From Massilia sp. YIM B02443 (GTDB lineage: Bacteria > Pseudomonadota > Gammaproteobacteria > Burkholderiales > Burkholderiaceae_D), in NCBI RefSeq assembly GCF_030411955.1, contig NZ_JASNRA010000021.1, positions 1-64,000 on the forward strand: 64,000 nucleotides of DNA. Direction: 5' to 3'. The notes under the pieces are model-generated. The model was given only the letters and a program-made list of their open reading frames with translations. It had not been told where the DNA came from and did no database searches. Both the position numbers and the translations under genes were made by a program. Positions 8,388-17,492 of this stretch are shown here, in pieces (the stretch's first letter is position 1; every line of letters begins with the position of its first letter).

Positions 8388-9014
8388 ATGCTCTCGCCCG
8401 AACAGTTCTTCGGCTTCCTCGCCGCCGCCGTCCTCATCACCCTCTCCCCCGGCCCCGACAACCTGATGGTGCTCAGCACCGGCATCGCCAAGGGACGCCT
8501 GCGCGGCATCGCCTTCGGCCTGGGGTGCGCCATGGGCTGCATCAGCCATACTGTGCTGGCGGTAATCGGAGTGAGCGCGCTGATCGCGGCGTCGCCAACG
8601 GCGTTCACGGCATTGAAGATTGCCGGTGGCCTGTACCTGATCTGGATGGGATGGGGCGCGATCCGCAGCCGCGGCGGCGCGCGCGTGGCGGCTGCCGGCG
8701 CGCCGGATGAACCGGCGCTGCGCCTGTTCGCCAAGGGGCTGGTGGCGGCGGCAATCAATCCCAAGGTGGTGCTGTTCTTCCTGTCGTTCCTGCCGCAGTT
8801 CGTGGTGGCCTCGCGTGGCGACGCCAATCTGCAGATCGGCATGCTGGGGATCGTGTTCACGCTGCAGGCGGCGCTGATCTTCGGCTTGCTCGGGTATTTC
8901 TCGGGCGCGGTCGGTCAGTGGCTCAATCGCACGCCGCGGGCCGGCATGTGGCTGGATCGGATTGCCGGGGCGGTGTTCATCGGACTCGGGCTGCGCCTGA
9001 TCGTGGCACGCTGA
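8388..9014 (+). CDS. LysE/RhtB-family amino acid exporter
   Basis: A 208-residue inner-membrane protein of the LysE/RhtB translocator family, which exports amino acids or related metabolites by proton antiport. Family features: ITLSPGPDNLMVLSTGIAKG near residues 18-37 after the first helix, about six hydrophobic segments, and the characteristic AAINPKVVLFFLSFLPQF near 125-142. Family members usually open with a short M-x-PEQ start, so the ATG at 8388 (MLSPEQFFGF) is preferred. An in-frame ATG at 8370 would add six residues. Neither start has a clear Shine-Dalgarno, and a strong hairpin precedes them. The substrate is unknown. Confidence 0.87.
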   Translation: MLSPEQFFGFLAAAVLITLSPGPDNLMVLSTGIAKGRLRGIAFGLGCAMGCISHTVLAVIGVSALIAASPTAFTALKIAGGLYLIWMGWGAIRSRGGARVAAAGAPDEPALRLFAKGLVAAAINPKVVLFFLSFLPQFVVASRGDANLQIGMLGIVFTLQAALIFGLLGYFSGAVGQWLNRTPRAGMWLDRIAGAVFIGLGLRLIVAR

Positions 9015-9027
9015 AGCAGACCGCGAC

Positions 9028-9055
9028 CAGGGTGGACGGCCAAGCCTCCACCCTG
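9028..9055. terminator. Intergenic stem-loop between convergent genes
   Basis: A 9-bp stem (CAGGGTGGA / TCCACCCTG) with a partly paired interior lies between the convergent LysE-type gene and the GH31 gene. No T-run follows on either strand, so it is at best a Rho-assisted or structural 3' end for both transcripts. Confidence 0.4.
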
Positions 9056-9071
9056 CCCCGCCACGCTCAGA

Positions 9072-11465
9072 TCACAGCGTGATCGCCACCTGCGCGTCCT
9101 GGCCCTTGCGCGCCGGGATGCTCACTTCGAGCAGGTGCTGCTGCGCGTTCCAGGTGAAGCGCGCGGCGCCGCCGCCAAGGGTCACGGCGCGCGGCTTACT
9201 GCGCACGTTGTGGACCTTCAGCGAGAAGCCGCGTTCGGCGGCGGCCATCGCCTTGCCGGTCTCGGTGGCAAAGCCGATCTCCAGCTTGCCCTCAAGCTGG
9301 CGGCTGGTGAAGCGCACGATCTCGTACTTGCCCGCTTCGAACGCATTGGCGGTCTCGCCATCGTCGTCGTACATCTTGCCGCTCGACGCCGGCACCGAGG
9401 CGTCGTGGTAGTAGTGCAGGTCGATCTGGCGGCTGTCGTAGTCGCGCGTGGTCTGCACCACCTTCGCCATCGGCACGAAGGCGCCGGCGCGCACGTACAC
9501 CGGGATATTCGCTTCGACTGGGCGCACGGTTTCCAGCACGCCGCCGCGATGGACCTGGCCGGTATGGAAGTCGAACCACACGCTGCCGCTGTTCGGGAAA
9601 TACACGTCAAGACGGGTGGCGCCCGGCTCGGTCACCGGCGCCACGAGGAAGTCCGGACCCCACAGGTACGTGGAGGCGCGCTCGAACGGCTTGTCCGGAT
9701 CGGTTTCGACGAACATCAGGGGCCGCATCAGCGGCATGCCGGTCTGCTGGTTGTCGAAGGCGATCGTGTAGTTATAAGGCAGCATGGCGTAGCGCAGCCA
9801 CACGGCTTCGCGCGCCAGCACCTTGGCGCGCTCGGAGCGGAACACCGGCTCCGACGGCACCGCGTCCTGCGCGTGCGGACGGAAAATCGGCTGGAACACG
9901 CCGTACTGCAGCCAGCGCACATACAGTTCGTCGTCCAGCACCGGACCGGCGAAGCCGCCCAGGTCCGAGTGCATGTAGGCCAGGCCCTGCATGCCCATCT
10001 GCAGCGAGATCTCCATCTGCGATTGCAGGCCCGCCCAGCTGCGGCTGACGTCACCCGACCACGGGATCATGCCGAAGCGCTGCGAACCCGAGTAACCGGC
10101 GCGCATCAGGATGAACGGGCGCTCGTTCGGGAACTCCTTTTTATAGCCTTCCGCGATCAGGCGCGCCCAGTCGTGGCCGTAGATGTTGTGCACTTGGTCG
10201 GCCGTGCCTGTCGCGTGCTGCAGCGCCGACGGATGCAGCTCCGGTTCGCCCAGGTCGCCCCACCAGCCGGTGACGCCGCCAGCTTTCAGGTCGCGGTAGA
10301 TATTCCACCACCAGTCGCGCCCTTCCTGCTTGTACAGGTCGATCAGGCCGGTGTTCCCGAAATAGAAGTCGTACACGAACGGTTTGCCGTCCTTGTCCTT
10401 GGCCAGCACGTCCTTCGCCACCGCGTCCTGCCAGCGGTCGGACGTGGTGAGCACGAACGGCTCGGTAATGACCACAGTCTTGACGCCCTTGGCCTTGAAG
10501 TCGGCCATCATCTTTTCGGCGTTCGGGAAGGTGTCGCGGTCCCACGCCATATTGCCCATGGTGCCCTTGACGGTCTTGCCGAACCAGTACAGGTCGAGCA
10601 CCACGGCGTCCAGCGGAATCTTCTCTTGCGCGAACTTGTCGACCACGGCGCGCGTCTCGGCCTCGCTTTTATAGCCGAAGCGGCTGGCGAAGTTGCCGAA
10701 GGCCCAGCGCGGCGGCAGCGGCTGGCGGCCGGTCAGGCCGGTGTAGCCCTGCATGACCTGGCCCCAGGTGTCGCCGGCCACCACCTGATAGGTCTTGCGC
10801 CCGCCGATCACTTCGTAGCGCAGCGTGCCGTCCTTGCGGCTGTCGAAGTCGAGCCAGCCGATCTGCGGATTGTCGAAGTGGATCGCGTATTTTTTCGAGG
10901 ACAGCGCGACGGGAATCGTGTAGTTCAGCAGCTCGGAACGGGCGCCGTAGCCGTAGTCGGCCTTGTTGTACAGACGGAAGCGATTGCCGCGGCGGTTCAT
11001 GCCGACCGCGCGCGCGCCGGCGCCATACAGCGCTTCGCCGTCGCTGAGGGCGAATTCGATACTGTCGTGGCCTTCGACGCGGCCAAAGCCGCGCTTTTCG
11101 GCGATCAGCGGATTGCCCTTGTAGGCGTAACTGATGCGAAACGGCTGCTTGTCGACCGTGACCGTGATGCCATCGGTGGCGAACACGATGCGCCCGCCCT
11201 CGTCCTTGAGCGTGGCCGGCGCCGCGGTCGGGGCCAGGATCACCGCGTGCGAATGCGGGTCGAAGCGCTCGCCCTTCGGGATGAAGGTGGTCTCGACCAC
11301 GGTGCTCGAATACGGCTTGATCAGGTAGCGGCCGTCGTTGGTCGCGATCTCGAGGGTGTTCTGGTTGCGCGACACGCCCTGCAGCTGGCGGTCGGCGTTC
11401 TGGGCGATGGCGAGCGGGCTGGCGAAAAGGCACAGCACTGCCGCGGCGATCGTGGTCTTGGTCAT
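9072..11465 (-). CDS. Periplasmic/secreted glycoside hydrolase family 31 (alpha-glucosidase/xylosidase-like)
   Basis: A 797-residue GH31 enzyme. A signal peptide (about residues 1-21) begins at the ATG at 11465; upstream in-frame codons were excluded because they destroy it. An N-terminal beta-sandwich (GEALYGAGARAVGMNRRG near 143-160) leads into the catalytic barrel. The retaining nucleophile is Asp404 in GWWGDLGEPE and the acid/base is Asp472 in IPWSGDVSRSW. Distal beta domains follow (YLWGPDFLVAPVTEPGA, YDDDGETANAFE). GH31 enzymes release alpha-linked glucose or xylose from oligosaccharides. The specificity is not readable. It is preceded by an independent lipoprotein gene with its own terminator, so it is probably transcribed alone. 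Confidence 0.9.
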   Translation of the reverse strand: MTKTTIAAAVLCLFASPLAIAQNADRQLQGVSRNQNTLEIATNDGRYLIKPYSSTVVETTFIPKGERFDPHSHAVILAPTAAPATLKDEGGRIVFATDGITVTVDKQPFRISYAYKGNPLIAEKRGFGRVEGHDSIEFALSDGEALYGAGARAVGMNRRGNRFRLYNKADYGYGARSELLNYTIPVALSSKKYAIHFDNPQIGWLDFDSRKDGTLRYEVIGGRKTYQVVAGDTWGQVMQGYTGLTGRQPLPPRWAFGNFASRFGYKSEAETRAVVDKFAQEKIPLDAVVLDLYWFGKTVKGTMGNMAWDRDTFPNAEKMMADFKAKGVKTVVITEPFVLTTSDRWQDAVAKDVLAKDKDGKPFVYDFYFGNTGLIDLYKQEGRDWWWNIYRDLKAGGVTGWWGDLGEPELHPSALQHATGTADQVHNIYGHDWARLIAEGYKKEFPNERPFILMRAGYSGSQRFGMIPWSGDVSRSWAGLQSQMEISLQMGMQGLAYMHSDLGGFAGPVLDDELYVRWLQYGVFQPIFRPHAQDAVPSEPVFRSERAKVLAREAVWLRYAMLPYNYTIAFDNQQTGMPLMRPLMFVETDPDKPFERASTYLWGPDFLVAPVTEPGATRLDVYFPNSGSVWFDFHTGQVHRGGVLETVRPVEANIPVYVRAGAFVPMAKVVQTTRDYDSRQIDLHYYHDASVPASSGKMYDDDGETANAFEAGKYEIVRFTSRQLEGKLEIGFATETGKAMAAAERGFSLKVHNVRSKPRAVTLGGGAARFTWNAQQHLLEVSIPARKGQDAQVAITL

Positions 11466-11597
11466 GAACGTCTCTGTCGTTATTGTGAACGGAGCGGTGC
11501 GTGGGCGCCGCAGGCGAAGCATGACAGAATTCTGGCAGATGAAACAGGGGTGATTCGCGCAGCCTGCCGCAATTGAAGCGAACCTGAAGACACAATG

Positions 11598-11634
11598 AAA
11601 AACACGCCGTCCCGAGCGAACGGGAACGGCGTGT
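11598..11634 (-). terminator. Rho-independent terminator of the sialidase-fold lipoprotein gene
   Basis: A 13-bp stem with a single bulge (11602-11614 with 11621-11634) and a 6-nt loop is followed on the - strand by TTTTT. It lies 20 bp past the stop of the lipoprotein gene at 11654 and separates it from the GH31 gene. Confidence 0.85.
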
Positions 11635-11653
11635 CGCGACAACCGGCGCGGTG

Positions 11654-12904
11654 TTACTTGTCGCCCAGCGTCAGCTGCATCAGGCGCCCCTGGCTATCGG
11701 CTCGCTCGTTGACCACCACGATGATGCGGCCCTGCGGATCCTGCATCAGCGCGCTGACCGATCCGACACTGTTCTCGTCTCCACCCTTGTTGGCATAGCC
11801 CGGCACCATGGCCGAGATATCGGTCCAGGTAGTGCCGCCGTCCTTCGACCAGGCCAGGTACGGACGGCCGTGCATCTTGTCGAAGCCGCCGATGACCAGG
11901 GTCGACGGCTTGTCCTTCAGCGCCAGGAAGGCGCCGATGTACGGATAGCCCTTGGCGTCGCTGAGCGGCTCGTGGATCACGAACTTGAAGCTGCGGCCGT
12001 TGTCCTCGCTGCGCATCAGGCCACCTTCGACGCCGATGAACACCTGCTGGGTGCCCGGCACCGAGTCGATGAACTGGACGTTGCGGTTTTCCATCTCGGG
12101 CAGCGTGAGCGGCAGCTTCTCTTCGCTGGCCAGCGCGCTGCCGTCGGCATTGAGCTGGTAGGCCTCGACGAAGGCCATGTCGAGCGGGCACTCGCCGCCG
12201 ACGAACACGCGGTCGCCGATGAAATGGAACTTGGAGCTGTAGCACATCATCGACTCTTTCGCGCCGCGCACCACCTGCCAGGTGGCGCCGTTGTCTTTCG
12301 AGGTGAGCAGGTTGCTGCCGCCGCCGGCGTTGCTGTACAGGCGATTGTTGTGCAGCTTGATGTCCTGCATCGACAGCGTCTCGCAGAAGTAGTCGTTGCA
12401 GACCTTCAGGTCCTGGTCGCGCGGGACGAAGCTGGCGCTGCTGGCCAGCAGGATGCAGGTCGACGGCTCGTTCATGGTGTCGGGCGCGTCGTACCACGGC
12501 TGCATCAGCCACATGTTCTCGCCCACCATCTTGATGCGCGGCGCGCGCATGATGAAGTCGCCCTGCGGCGCCATGCCGCACGCGCCCATGCCCACCGGGC
12601 TCCAGCTCGACGCGGTAGTCAAGGGCAGCGTGGCGCGCAGCACGGCCGAACCTTCGGTCTTGCTGTTGGCCAGCGACACGTAGGCGGCGCCGCGGTAGAA
12701 GGCGACGCTGTCCATCGCGCGTGCGCTGCTCGACAGCAGTTCGAGCTTGGTGACCACCGGCTCCGGCGGCGTCACCACCACCGGCGGTTGCGGCTGCGGC
12801 TGTGGTTGCGGCTGCGGCGCCGGGTCGTCGTGCGAGCTGCCGCAAGCGGCCAGCAGCAGCGCGCAGGCGACTGCCATGGCAGTGTTCTTGAAGTGTTGGT
12901 GCAT
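11654..12904 (-). CDS. Lipoprotein with sialidase-like (BNR) beta-propeller
   Basis: A 416-residue lipoprotein. The signal peptide ends in a clear lipobox (LLLAACGS, Cys about residue 21). It is followed by a Pro-Gln spacer (PQPQPQPQPQ) and a beta-propeller domain with Asp-box-like repeats: SKDNGATWQ, SEDNGRSFK and SKDGGTTW. These Ser/Asp-x-Asp-Gly-x-x-Trp boxes are typical of sialidase/BNR and photosystem-stability-factor-like folds. Catalytic sialidase residues cannot be confirmed, so this may be a binding rather than an enzymatic protein. The PQ spacer is encoded by an imperfect 6-bp repeat. It stands alone with its own terminator. Confidence 0.75.
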   Translation of the reverse strand: MHQHFKNTAMAVACALLLAACGSSHDDPAPQPQPQPQPQPPVVVTPPEPVVTKLELLSSSARAMDSVAFYRGAAYVSLANSKTEGSAVLRATLPLTTASSWSPVGMGACGMAPQGDFIMRAPRIKMVGENMWLMQPWYDAPDTMNEPSTCILLASSASFVPRDQDLKVCNDYFCETLSMQDIKLHNNRLYSNAGGGSNLLTSKDNGATWQVVRGAKESMMCYSSKFHFIGDRVFVGGECPLDMAFVEAYQLNADGSALASEEKLPLTLPEMENRNVQFIDSVPGTQQVFIGVEGGLMRSEDNGRSFKFVIHEPLSDAKGYPYIGAFLALKDKPSTLVIGGFDKMHGRPYLAWSKDGGTTWTDISAMVPGYANKGGDENSVGSVSALMQDPQGRIIVVVNERADSQGRLMQLTLGDK

Positions 12905-12978
12905 GCGAATCCCCAAATGAATGTTGTCCAGGCCAGGGCGTGCCGGCGCGGTATGCGATCGTGGGAGATTCTAGGTTG

Positions 12979-14442
12979 TCAATCAGGCTTCTTTTCGGGA
13001 TTATTGTCGACAGAATGTCGCGAAACTGTAAGCATGCGCAGGCGCCGCGCCACGCCCGCCAGGTCGTCGACCATGCGCGCGTCCTGCGCCAGTTTGACGT
13101 CAACGCCCTGCTGCGCCAGCACCGCTTCGGCCGCCATGAAGCCTGACTTGACGGCGCCTTCCATCGTGCACGGCATGTGGGTCCGGACCCAGTCGCCGGC
13201 CAGCGTCAGCCCCGGTAGCGGCGAGCGCGCGGCCGGACGCAAGCCCTCGAAGCCGACCGTGGCGCCGGGAATCGCCATCGGCACCCGGTGCACGTCGAAG
13301 CGCAGCACGCGCGCCTCGCGCGCCGCCGGCACGAATTCGGCCAGTTCATCCACCGTCGCGCGCACGATCTGTTCGTCCGTCAAGTGATGCGCGCGATGGC
13401 TGTAGATGATGTTCGAGGCCACCACGCTGGGGCGCCCTTCCCAGCCGGCGCGGATCTGGCTCAGGTCATAGAAGTCGTAGTTGAGGCGCTCGGGCGAATA
13501 CAGGTGGGTCGAGAAACGGTGCATGCCCAGCGGCCGGTCGAACCACAAGTAGACGCAGATGTAGGGACTCGGCTCGAAGCGCTCCAATGCATCGAAAGGC
13601 CGCTCGCCGCGCCAGCTCGCGGGCAGCAGCGCATTCAGTTCGTGCGGCGGCAGCGCGCTCACCACCTGCGGCGTGGCGATGCGGGTGCCGTCGGCCAGCA
13701 GCACGCCTTCGACGCGCTCATCGCCCAGCAGCGCCGTCGCCGGCACGCCGATGCGCACCTGGCCGCCGGCCTGGCGCACGATGCGGGTCGCCTGCTCGGT
13801 GTACAGCTCACTCAGCCCGACCTTGGCGAAGCCGAACTGCAGCCCGCGATAGCCGCTCAGCTGGGCGTGAATGCGCATCAGCGAGGCGGCCGAACAACGC
13901 TCCAGCGGCACGTTGGTGACCACCATCGCGGCGAAGCGCCACCACCAGTCGATCATGCGCTCGCTCACGCCTTGTTGCCGTAGGAAGTCGAGCGCCGACA
14001 TGCGATCGAGTTCGGCCACCTGCTCCTCGCCGAAGCACATGCCGCGCCAGCCGGTGCGCGCCATCGACAGGTAATCGAGCACTCCCAGGCCGGGCGCGCG
14101 CAGGATGCTCGGCACCAGCCCGAACGGCGCCGGCAGGCGCGTCTGGCGCAGCACGGTGGGCCGCGGCTTGCTGGCGATGGTGAGCACCTCGCCACGCTGC
14201 CACGAGATCAGGTCGCGCGTGCCGAGACGGTCGAGCAGCGCCAGCATGTTGTGGTATTCGGTGTGGAAAATGTGCGGACCGATGTCGACCACGTCGCCGC
14301 TGCCAGGCTCGCGCCATGAGCTGGCGCGCCCGCCGAGCTGCTGCGCGCCTTCGATCACCGTCAATGCGATGCCGCGTTCGGCCAGCGCCACTGCGCACGC
14401 CAGCCCCGCCAGGCCGCCACCGATCACCGCCACTTCCGTCAT
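12979..14442 (-). CDS. FAD-dependent oxidoreductase, phytoene desaturase/HpnE-like
   Basis: A 487-residue flavoprotein. The N-terminus has the dinucleotide-binding motif VAVIGGGLAGLACAVALAERG and then LGGRASSWRE, the signature of the amine oxidase / carotenoid desaturase superfamily. The C-terminal FAD motif is LTLAGDWVRTHMPCTMEGAVKSG. The closest look is to zeta-carotene/phytoene desaturases and the squalene-associated HpnE enzymes of hopanoid synthesis. No hpnC/hpnD or carotenoid genes are nearby, so the substrate is open. The ATG at 14442 has a GAGG site six bases upstream, whereas the longer upstream extension lacks one. Confidence 0.8.
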   Translation of the reverse strand: MTEVAVIGGGLAGLACAVALAERGIALTVIEGAQQLGGRASSWREPGSGDVVDIGPHIFHTEYHNMLALLDRLGTRDLISWQRGEVLTIASKPRPTVLRQTRLPAPFGLVPSILRAPGLGVLDYLSMARTGWRGMCFGEEQVAELDRMSALDFLRQQGVSERMIDWWWRFAAMVVTNVPLERCSAASLMRIHAQLSGYRGLQFGFAKVGLSELYTEQATRIVRQAGGQVRIGVPATALLGDERVEGVLLADGTRIATPQVVSALPPHELNALLPASWRGERPFDALERFEPSPYICVYLWFDRPLGMHRFSTHLYSPERLNYDFYDLSQIRAGWEGRPSVVASNIIYSHRAHHLTDEQIVRATVDELAEFVPAAREARVLRFDVHRVPMAIPGATVGFEGLRPAARSPLPGLTLAGDWVRTHMPCTMEGAVKSGFMAAEAVLAQQGVDVKLAQDARMVDDLAGVARRLRMLTVSRHSVDNNPEKKPD

Positions 14443-14509
14443 TCGCCCTCGCCCATTGCCGTTCATGTCGGGCCAGTCTAGGCGAGCGGGCGCGGCGGTC
14501 GGTGCGCCC

Positions 14510-14531
14510 GCACACAATGCGCACACAATGC
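14510..14531. repeat. Tandem 11-bp repeat in a divergent promoter region
   Basis: Two copies of GCACACAATGC in tandem, followed by ACACAC, lie between the divergent flavoprotein gene and the POT transporter gene. An 11-bp period puts both copies on the same face of the helix. It could be a regulator site or a chance microsatellite. Confidence 0.5.
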
Positions 14532-14642
14532 ACACACCTTCCCTGCCGCGCGGCTGTCAAGATTGCATAATCGGCGCAGAAGGCATAGCATCGCCGCTTG
14601 CCTGCCGGGCGTGGCCCGACGGGCGGTCACGCAAGGAGCTTT

Positions 14643-16163
14643 ATGAACATGCAGTATTCGGCGGCCGGCCAGGCCGGGCGCCAGGTTTCGCAAACCCGGT
14701 CTTTCACTACCGTCTTTCTGATCGAACTGTGGGAGCGCTTCGGCTACTACGGCATGCAGGCGCTGATCATCTACTTCCTGGTGCAGCGCCTTGGCTTCGA
14801 CGACACCCGCGCCACTTTGGTGTGGGGCGCGGCGGCGGCCCTGATCTACGTGGCGCCGGCGATCGGCGGCTGGGTCGGCGACCGCGTGCTCGGCACCCGC
14901 CGCTGCATGGTAATCGGCGCCATCATCCTCTCGCTCGGCTACGCGCTGATGGCGATCCCCACCACCAACACCTGGCTCACCTTCTCGGCGCTGGGGGTGA
15001 TCGTGGTCGGCAACGGCCTGTTCAAGCCGAACACCGCCAACCTGGTGCGCAAGATCTACGAAGGCGACGACGCCCGCATCGACTCTGCCTTCACCATGTA
15101 CTACATGGCCGTCAATATCGGCTCCACCGTCTCGATGCTGGCCACGCCGGCGCTGAAGGACTACGTCAACGCCCACTACGCCGGCGAACTCGGATGGCAC
15201 GTGGCGTTCGCGGTGTGCAGCGTCGGCATGTGGGTTGGCCTGCTGACGGTGGGCGTGCTGCGCCGGACCATCGCCCATATCGGCTCGCCGCCGGACGCGC
15301 TGCCGCTCGACTGGGGCAAGCTGGCGCTGGTGCTGGGCGGCGGCGTGATCGCGGTGGCGGCATCGGCCACCATCCTCGAATACCAGTGGCTGGCGCGCCT
15401 GTTCGTGTACGTCGCCGGCATCGTGGTGCTGGGGATTTTCGTCTACCTGATCCGCACCAGCGAAGCCAGCGAGCGCGCCGGCATGGCGGCGGCGCTGGTA
15501 TTGACGCTGCAGACCGTGTTCTTCTTCATCTTCTATCAGCAGATGTCGACCTCGCTGTCGCTGTTCGCGCTGCGTAACGTCGACCTCGACTTCACCCTGT
15601 TCGGCAGCCACCTGTTCACCTGGTCGCCGGGCCAGTTCCAGGCGCTCAACGCGATCTGGATCATGGTCCTGAGCCCGATCCTGGCCTGGGCCTACACCCG
15701 CGCCAGCGGCAGCCGCTTCGACCTGTCGATCGCCGCCAAGTTCGCGCTCGGCTTTGCGGTGGTGGCGGCCGGCTTCTTCACCTATGGCGTGGCCGGCGCT
15801 TTCGCCGTGGGCGGGCTGACCTCGTCGTGGATCATGATCGCCGGCTACGGGCTGTATTCGCTGGGCGAACTCCTGGTGAGTGGACTGGGACTGGCGATGA
15901 TCGCGCGCTACGTGCCGGCGCGCATGGGCGGCTTCATGATGGGCGCCTATTATGTCGCGGTCGGCATCTCGCAATACCTGGGCGGCGTGGTCGCCACCAT
16001 GGCCAGCGTGCCGCAGGGGATGAGCGACCCGCTGCAGACGCTGCCGATCTACACCAGCCTGTTCAACAAGCTGGGTCTGGCGGCGATCGCCTGCACCTTC
16101 ATCGCACTGGCTGCGCTGCCGCTGATGCGGCGCCTGACGGCGGCGCACCAGGCGCATCGCTGA
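14643..16163 (+). CDS. POT-family proton-coupled oligopeptide transporter
   Basis: A 506-residue inner-membrane transporter of the POT/PTR family (DtpA/YdgR type), importing di- and tripeptides with protons. Hallmarks: FLIELWERFGYYGMQALIIY near residues 28-47 (the ExxERFxYY motif), GGWVGDRVLGTRR near 83, GNGLFKPNTANLV near 122, and FFFIFYQQMSTSLSLFA near 298-314. About 12-14 helices fill the length. The ATG at 14643 follows AAGGAG. A 10-bp stem-loop lies 31 bp after the stop. The family is very secure. Confidence 0.92.
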   Translation: MNMQYSAAGQAGRQVSQTRSFTTVFLIELWERFGYYGMQALIIYFLVQRLGFDDTRATLVWGAAAALIYVAPAIGGWVGDRVLGTRRCMVIGAIILSLGYALMAIPTTNTWLTFSALGVIVVGNGLFKPNTANLVRKIYEGDDARIDSAFTMYYMAVNIGSTVSMLATPALKDYVNAHYAGELGWHVAFAVCSVGMWVGLLTVGVLRRTIAHIGSPPDALPLDWGKLALVLGGGVIAVAASATILEYQWLARLFVYVAGIVVLGIFVYLIRTSEASERAGMAAALVLTLQTVFFFIFYQQMSTSLSLFALRNVDLDFTLFGSHLFTWSPGQFQALNAIWIMVLSPILAWAYTRASGSRFDLSIAAKFALGFAVVAAGFFTYGVAGAFAVGGLTSSWIMIAGYGLYSLGELLVSGLGLAMIARYVPARMGGFMMGAYYVAVGISQYLGGVVATMASVPQGMSDPLQTLPIYTSLFNKLGLAAIACTFIALAALPLMRRLTAAHQAHR

Positions 16164-16194
16164 TCGCAGGCGAGGCGCCGGATCGGGCGCAAGG

Positions 16195-16234
16195 GAAGCC
16201 GGGCGCCGCCGCACGCGCGGGCCCGGCTTCTTAT
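16195..16234 (+). terminator. Terminator of the POT transporter gene
   Basis: A perfect 10-bp stem (16195-16204 with 16221-16230) with a 16-nt GC-rich loop is followed by TTAT. The T-run is weak, so termination may be partial. TAGAAT at 16234-16239 may be the -10 box of the next gene. Confidence 0.5.
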
Positions 16235-16274
16235 AGAATAGCCGGTCTCACTGTCCATCCTTCCGGCTGCAAGC

Positions 16275-17492
16275 ATGTCCACCACCCAGACCTCCCCCGA
16301 CACCCAGGCCGCGCGCGCACTCCAGGTCGCGCAGCGCGTGCACGCCATCGAACCGTTCCGCGTGATGGAGATGGTGAAAGCCGCCGCCGAACTCAAACGC
16401 GCCGGTCACGACGTGATCAGCATGAGCGTGGGCGAGCCCGATTTCACCGCGCCCGACATCGTGGCCCAGGCGGCGATGGAAACGATCCGCGGTGGCGTCA
16501 CCCAGTACACCGAGTCGCTCGGCCTGCGCGAACTGCGCGAGGCGATCTCCGGCCACTACGCCGCCGTGCAGGGCCTGGACATCGACCCGCGCCGCATCGT
16601 GGTCACCGCCGGCGCCTCGGCCGGCCTGCTGCTGACCTGCGCCGCGCTGGTGTCCGACGGGGACGAGGTCTTGATGCCCGACCCCAGCTACCCGTGCAAC
16701 CGCCATTTCGTGGCCAGCTTCGGCGGCGCCCCGGTGCTGGTGCCGTCCTCGCACGAGGACCGCTACCAGCTCAGCGCCGCCCACGTCGCCGAACGCTGGA
16801 GCGAACGCACGCGCGGCGTGCTGGTGGCCTCGCCCTCGAACCCGACCGGCACCTCGATGACGCCGCAACAGCTGCGCGAGATGCTGGGCGCCGTGCGCGC
16901 GCGCGGCGGCTTCGCCATCGTCGACGAGATCTACCAGGGACTGTCGTACGACCACAAGCCGGTGAGCGCGCTGGCCCTCGACCCGGACGTCATCACCGTC
17001 AACAGCTTCTCGAAATACTTCAACATGACCGGCTGGCGCCTGGGCTGGCTGGTGGTGCCGGACAGCCTGGTGCCGACCTTCGAAAAGCTGGCGCAGAACC
17101 TGTTCATCTGCGCCCCGACCGTGGCCCAGCATGCGGCGCTGGCCTGCTTCGCGCCGGAAGCGCTGGCGATTTTTGAGGAGCGCCGCCTGGAATTCCAGCG
17201 CCGCCGCGATTATCTGGTGCCGGCGCTGCGCGAACTGGGCTTCGCGGTGCCGGTGATGCCGGACGGGGCGTTCTACGTCTATGCCGACATCGGCCAGGTC
17301 GCCCATCCGCTGCGCGGCGACAGCGCGGCGTTCGCGCTGGACGTGCTGCATCGTTCGCACGTGGCGATCGTGCCCGGCGATGATTTCGGGGTGGCCGCGC
17401 CAGGCCGCCATGTGCGCTTCTCGTATGCGACCAGGTACGAGCGGATCGAAGAGGCTGTGGAGCGGCTGCGCCGCCTGTTCGCGCAATCGTAG
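16275..17492 (+). CDS. Class I/II PLP-dependent aminotransferase
   Basis: A 405-residue cytosolic fold-type I aminotransferase of the aspartate/alanine aminotransferase Ia group. Active-site elements: MSVGEPDFTAPD near 50-61, SPSNPTG with Asn189, DEIYQGL with Asp217 and Tyr220, the PLP lysine Lys247 in NSFSKYFNMTGWRLGW, and phosphate-binding Arg255. The C-terminal substrate-binding Arg lies in HVRFSYA. It transfers amino groups between amino acids and 2-oxo acids; the donor and acceptor are not assignable. Its TAG stop is the first part of a REP-like repeat arm, suggesting the repeat inserted at or reshaped the 3' end. Confidence 0.88.
   Translation: MSTTQTSPDTQAARALQVAQRVHAIEPFRVMEMVKAAAELKRAGHDVISMSVGEPDFTAPDIVAQAAMETIRGGVTQYTESLGLRELREAISGHYAAVQGLDIDPRRIVVTAGASAGLLLTCAALVSDGDEVLMPDPSYPCNRHFVASFGGAPVLVPSSHEDRYQLSAAHVAERWSERTRGVLVASPSNPTGTSMTPQQLREMLGAVRARGGFAIVDEIYQGLSYDHKPVSALALDPDVITVNSFSKYFNMTGWRLGWLVVPDSLVPTFEKLAQNLFICAPTVAQHAALACFAPEALAIFEERRLEFQRRRDYLVPALRELGFAVPVMPDGAFYVYADIGQVAHPLRGDSAAFALDVLHRSHVAIVPGDDFGVAAPGRHVRFSYATRYERIEEAVERLRRLFAQS

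Noticed and set aside
9135..11576. Long + strand open frame opposite GH31
   Set aside because: The - strand frame contains both GH31 catalytic aspartates; the + frame has no domain.
12778..12826. Microsatellite-like run in the sialidase-fold lipoprotein gene
   Set aside because: It is the coding DNA of the Pro-Gln spacer after the lipobox, not a separate repeat element.
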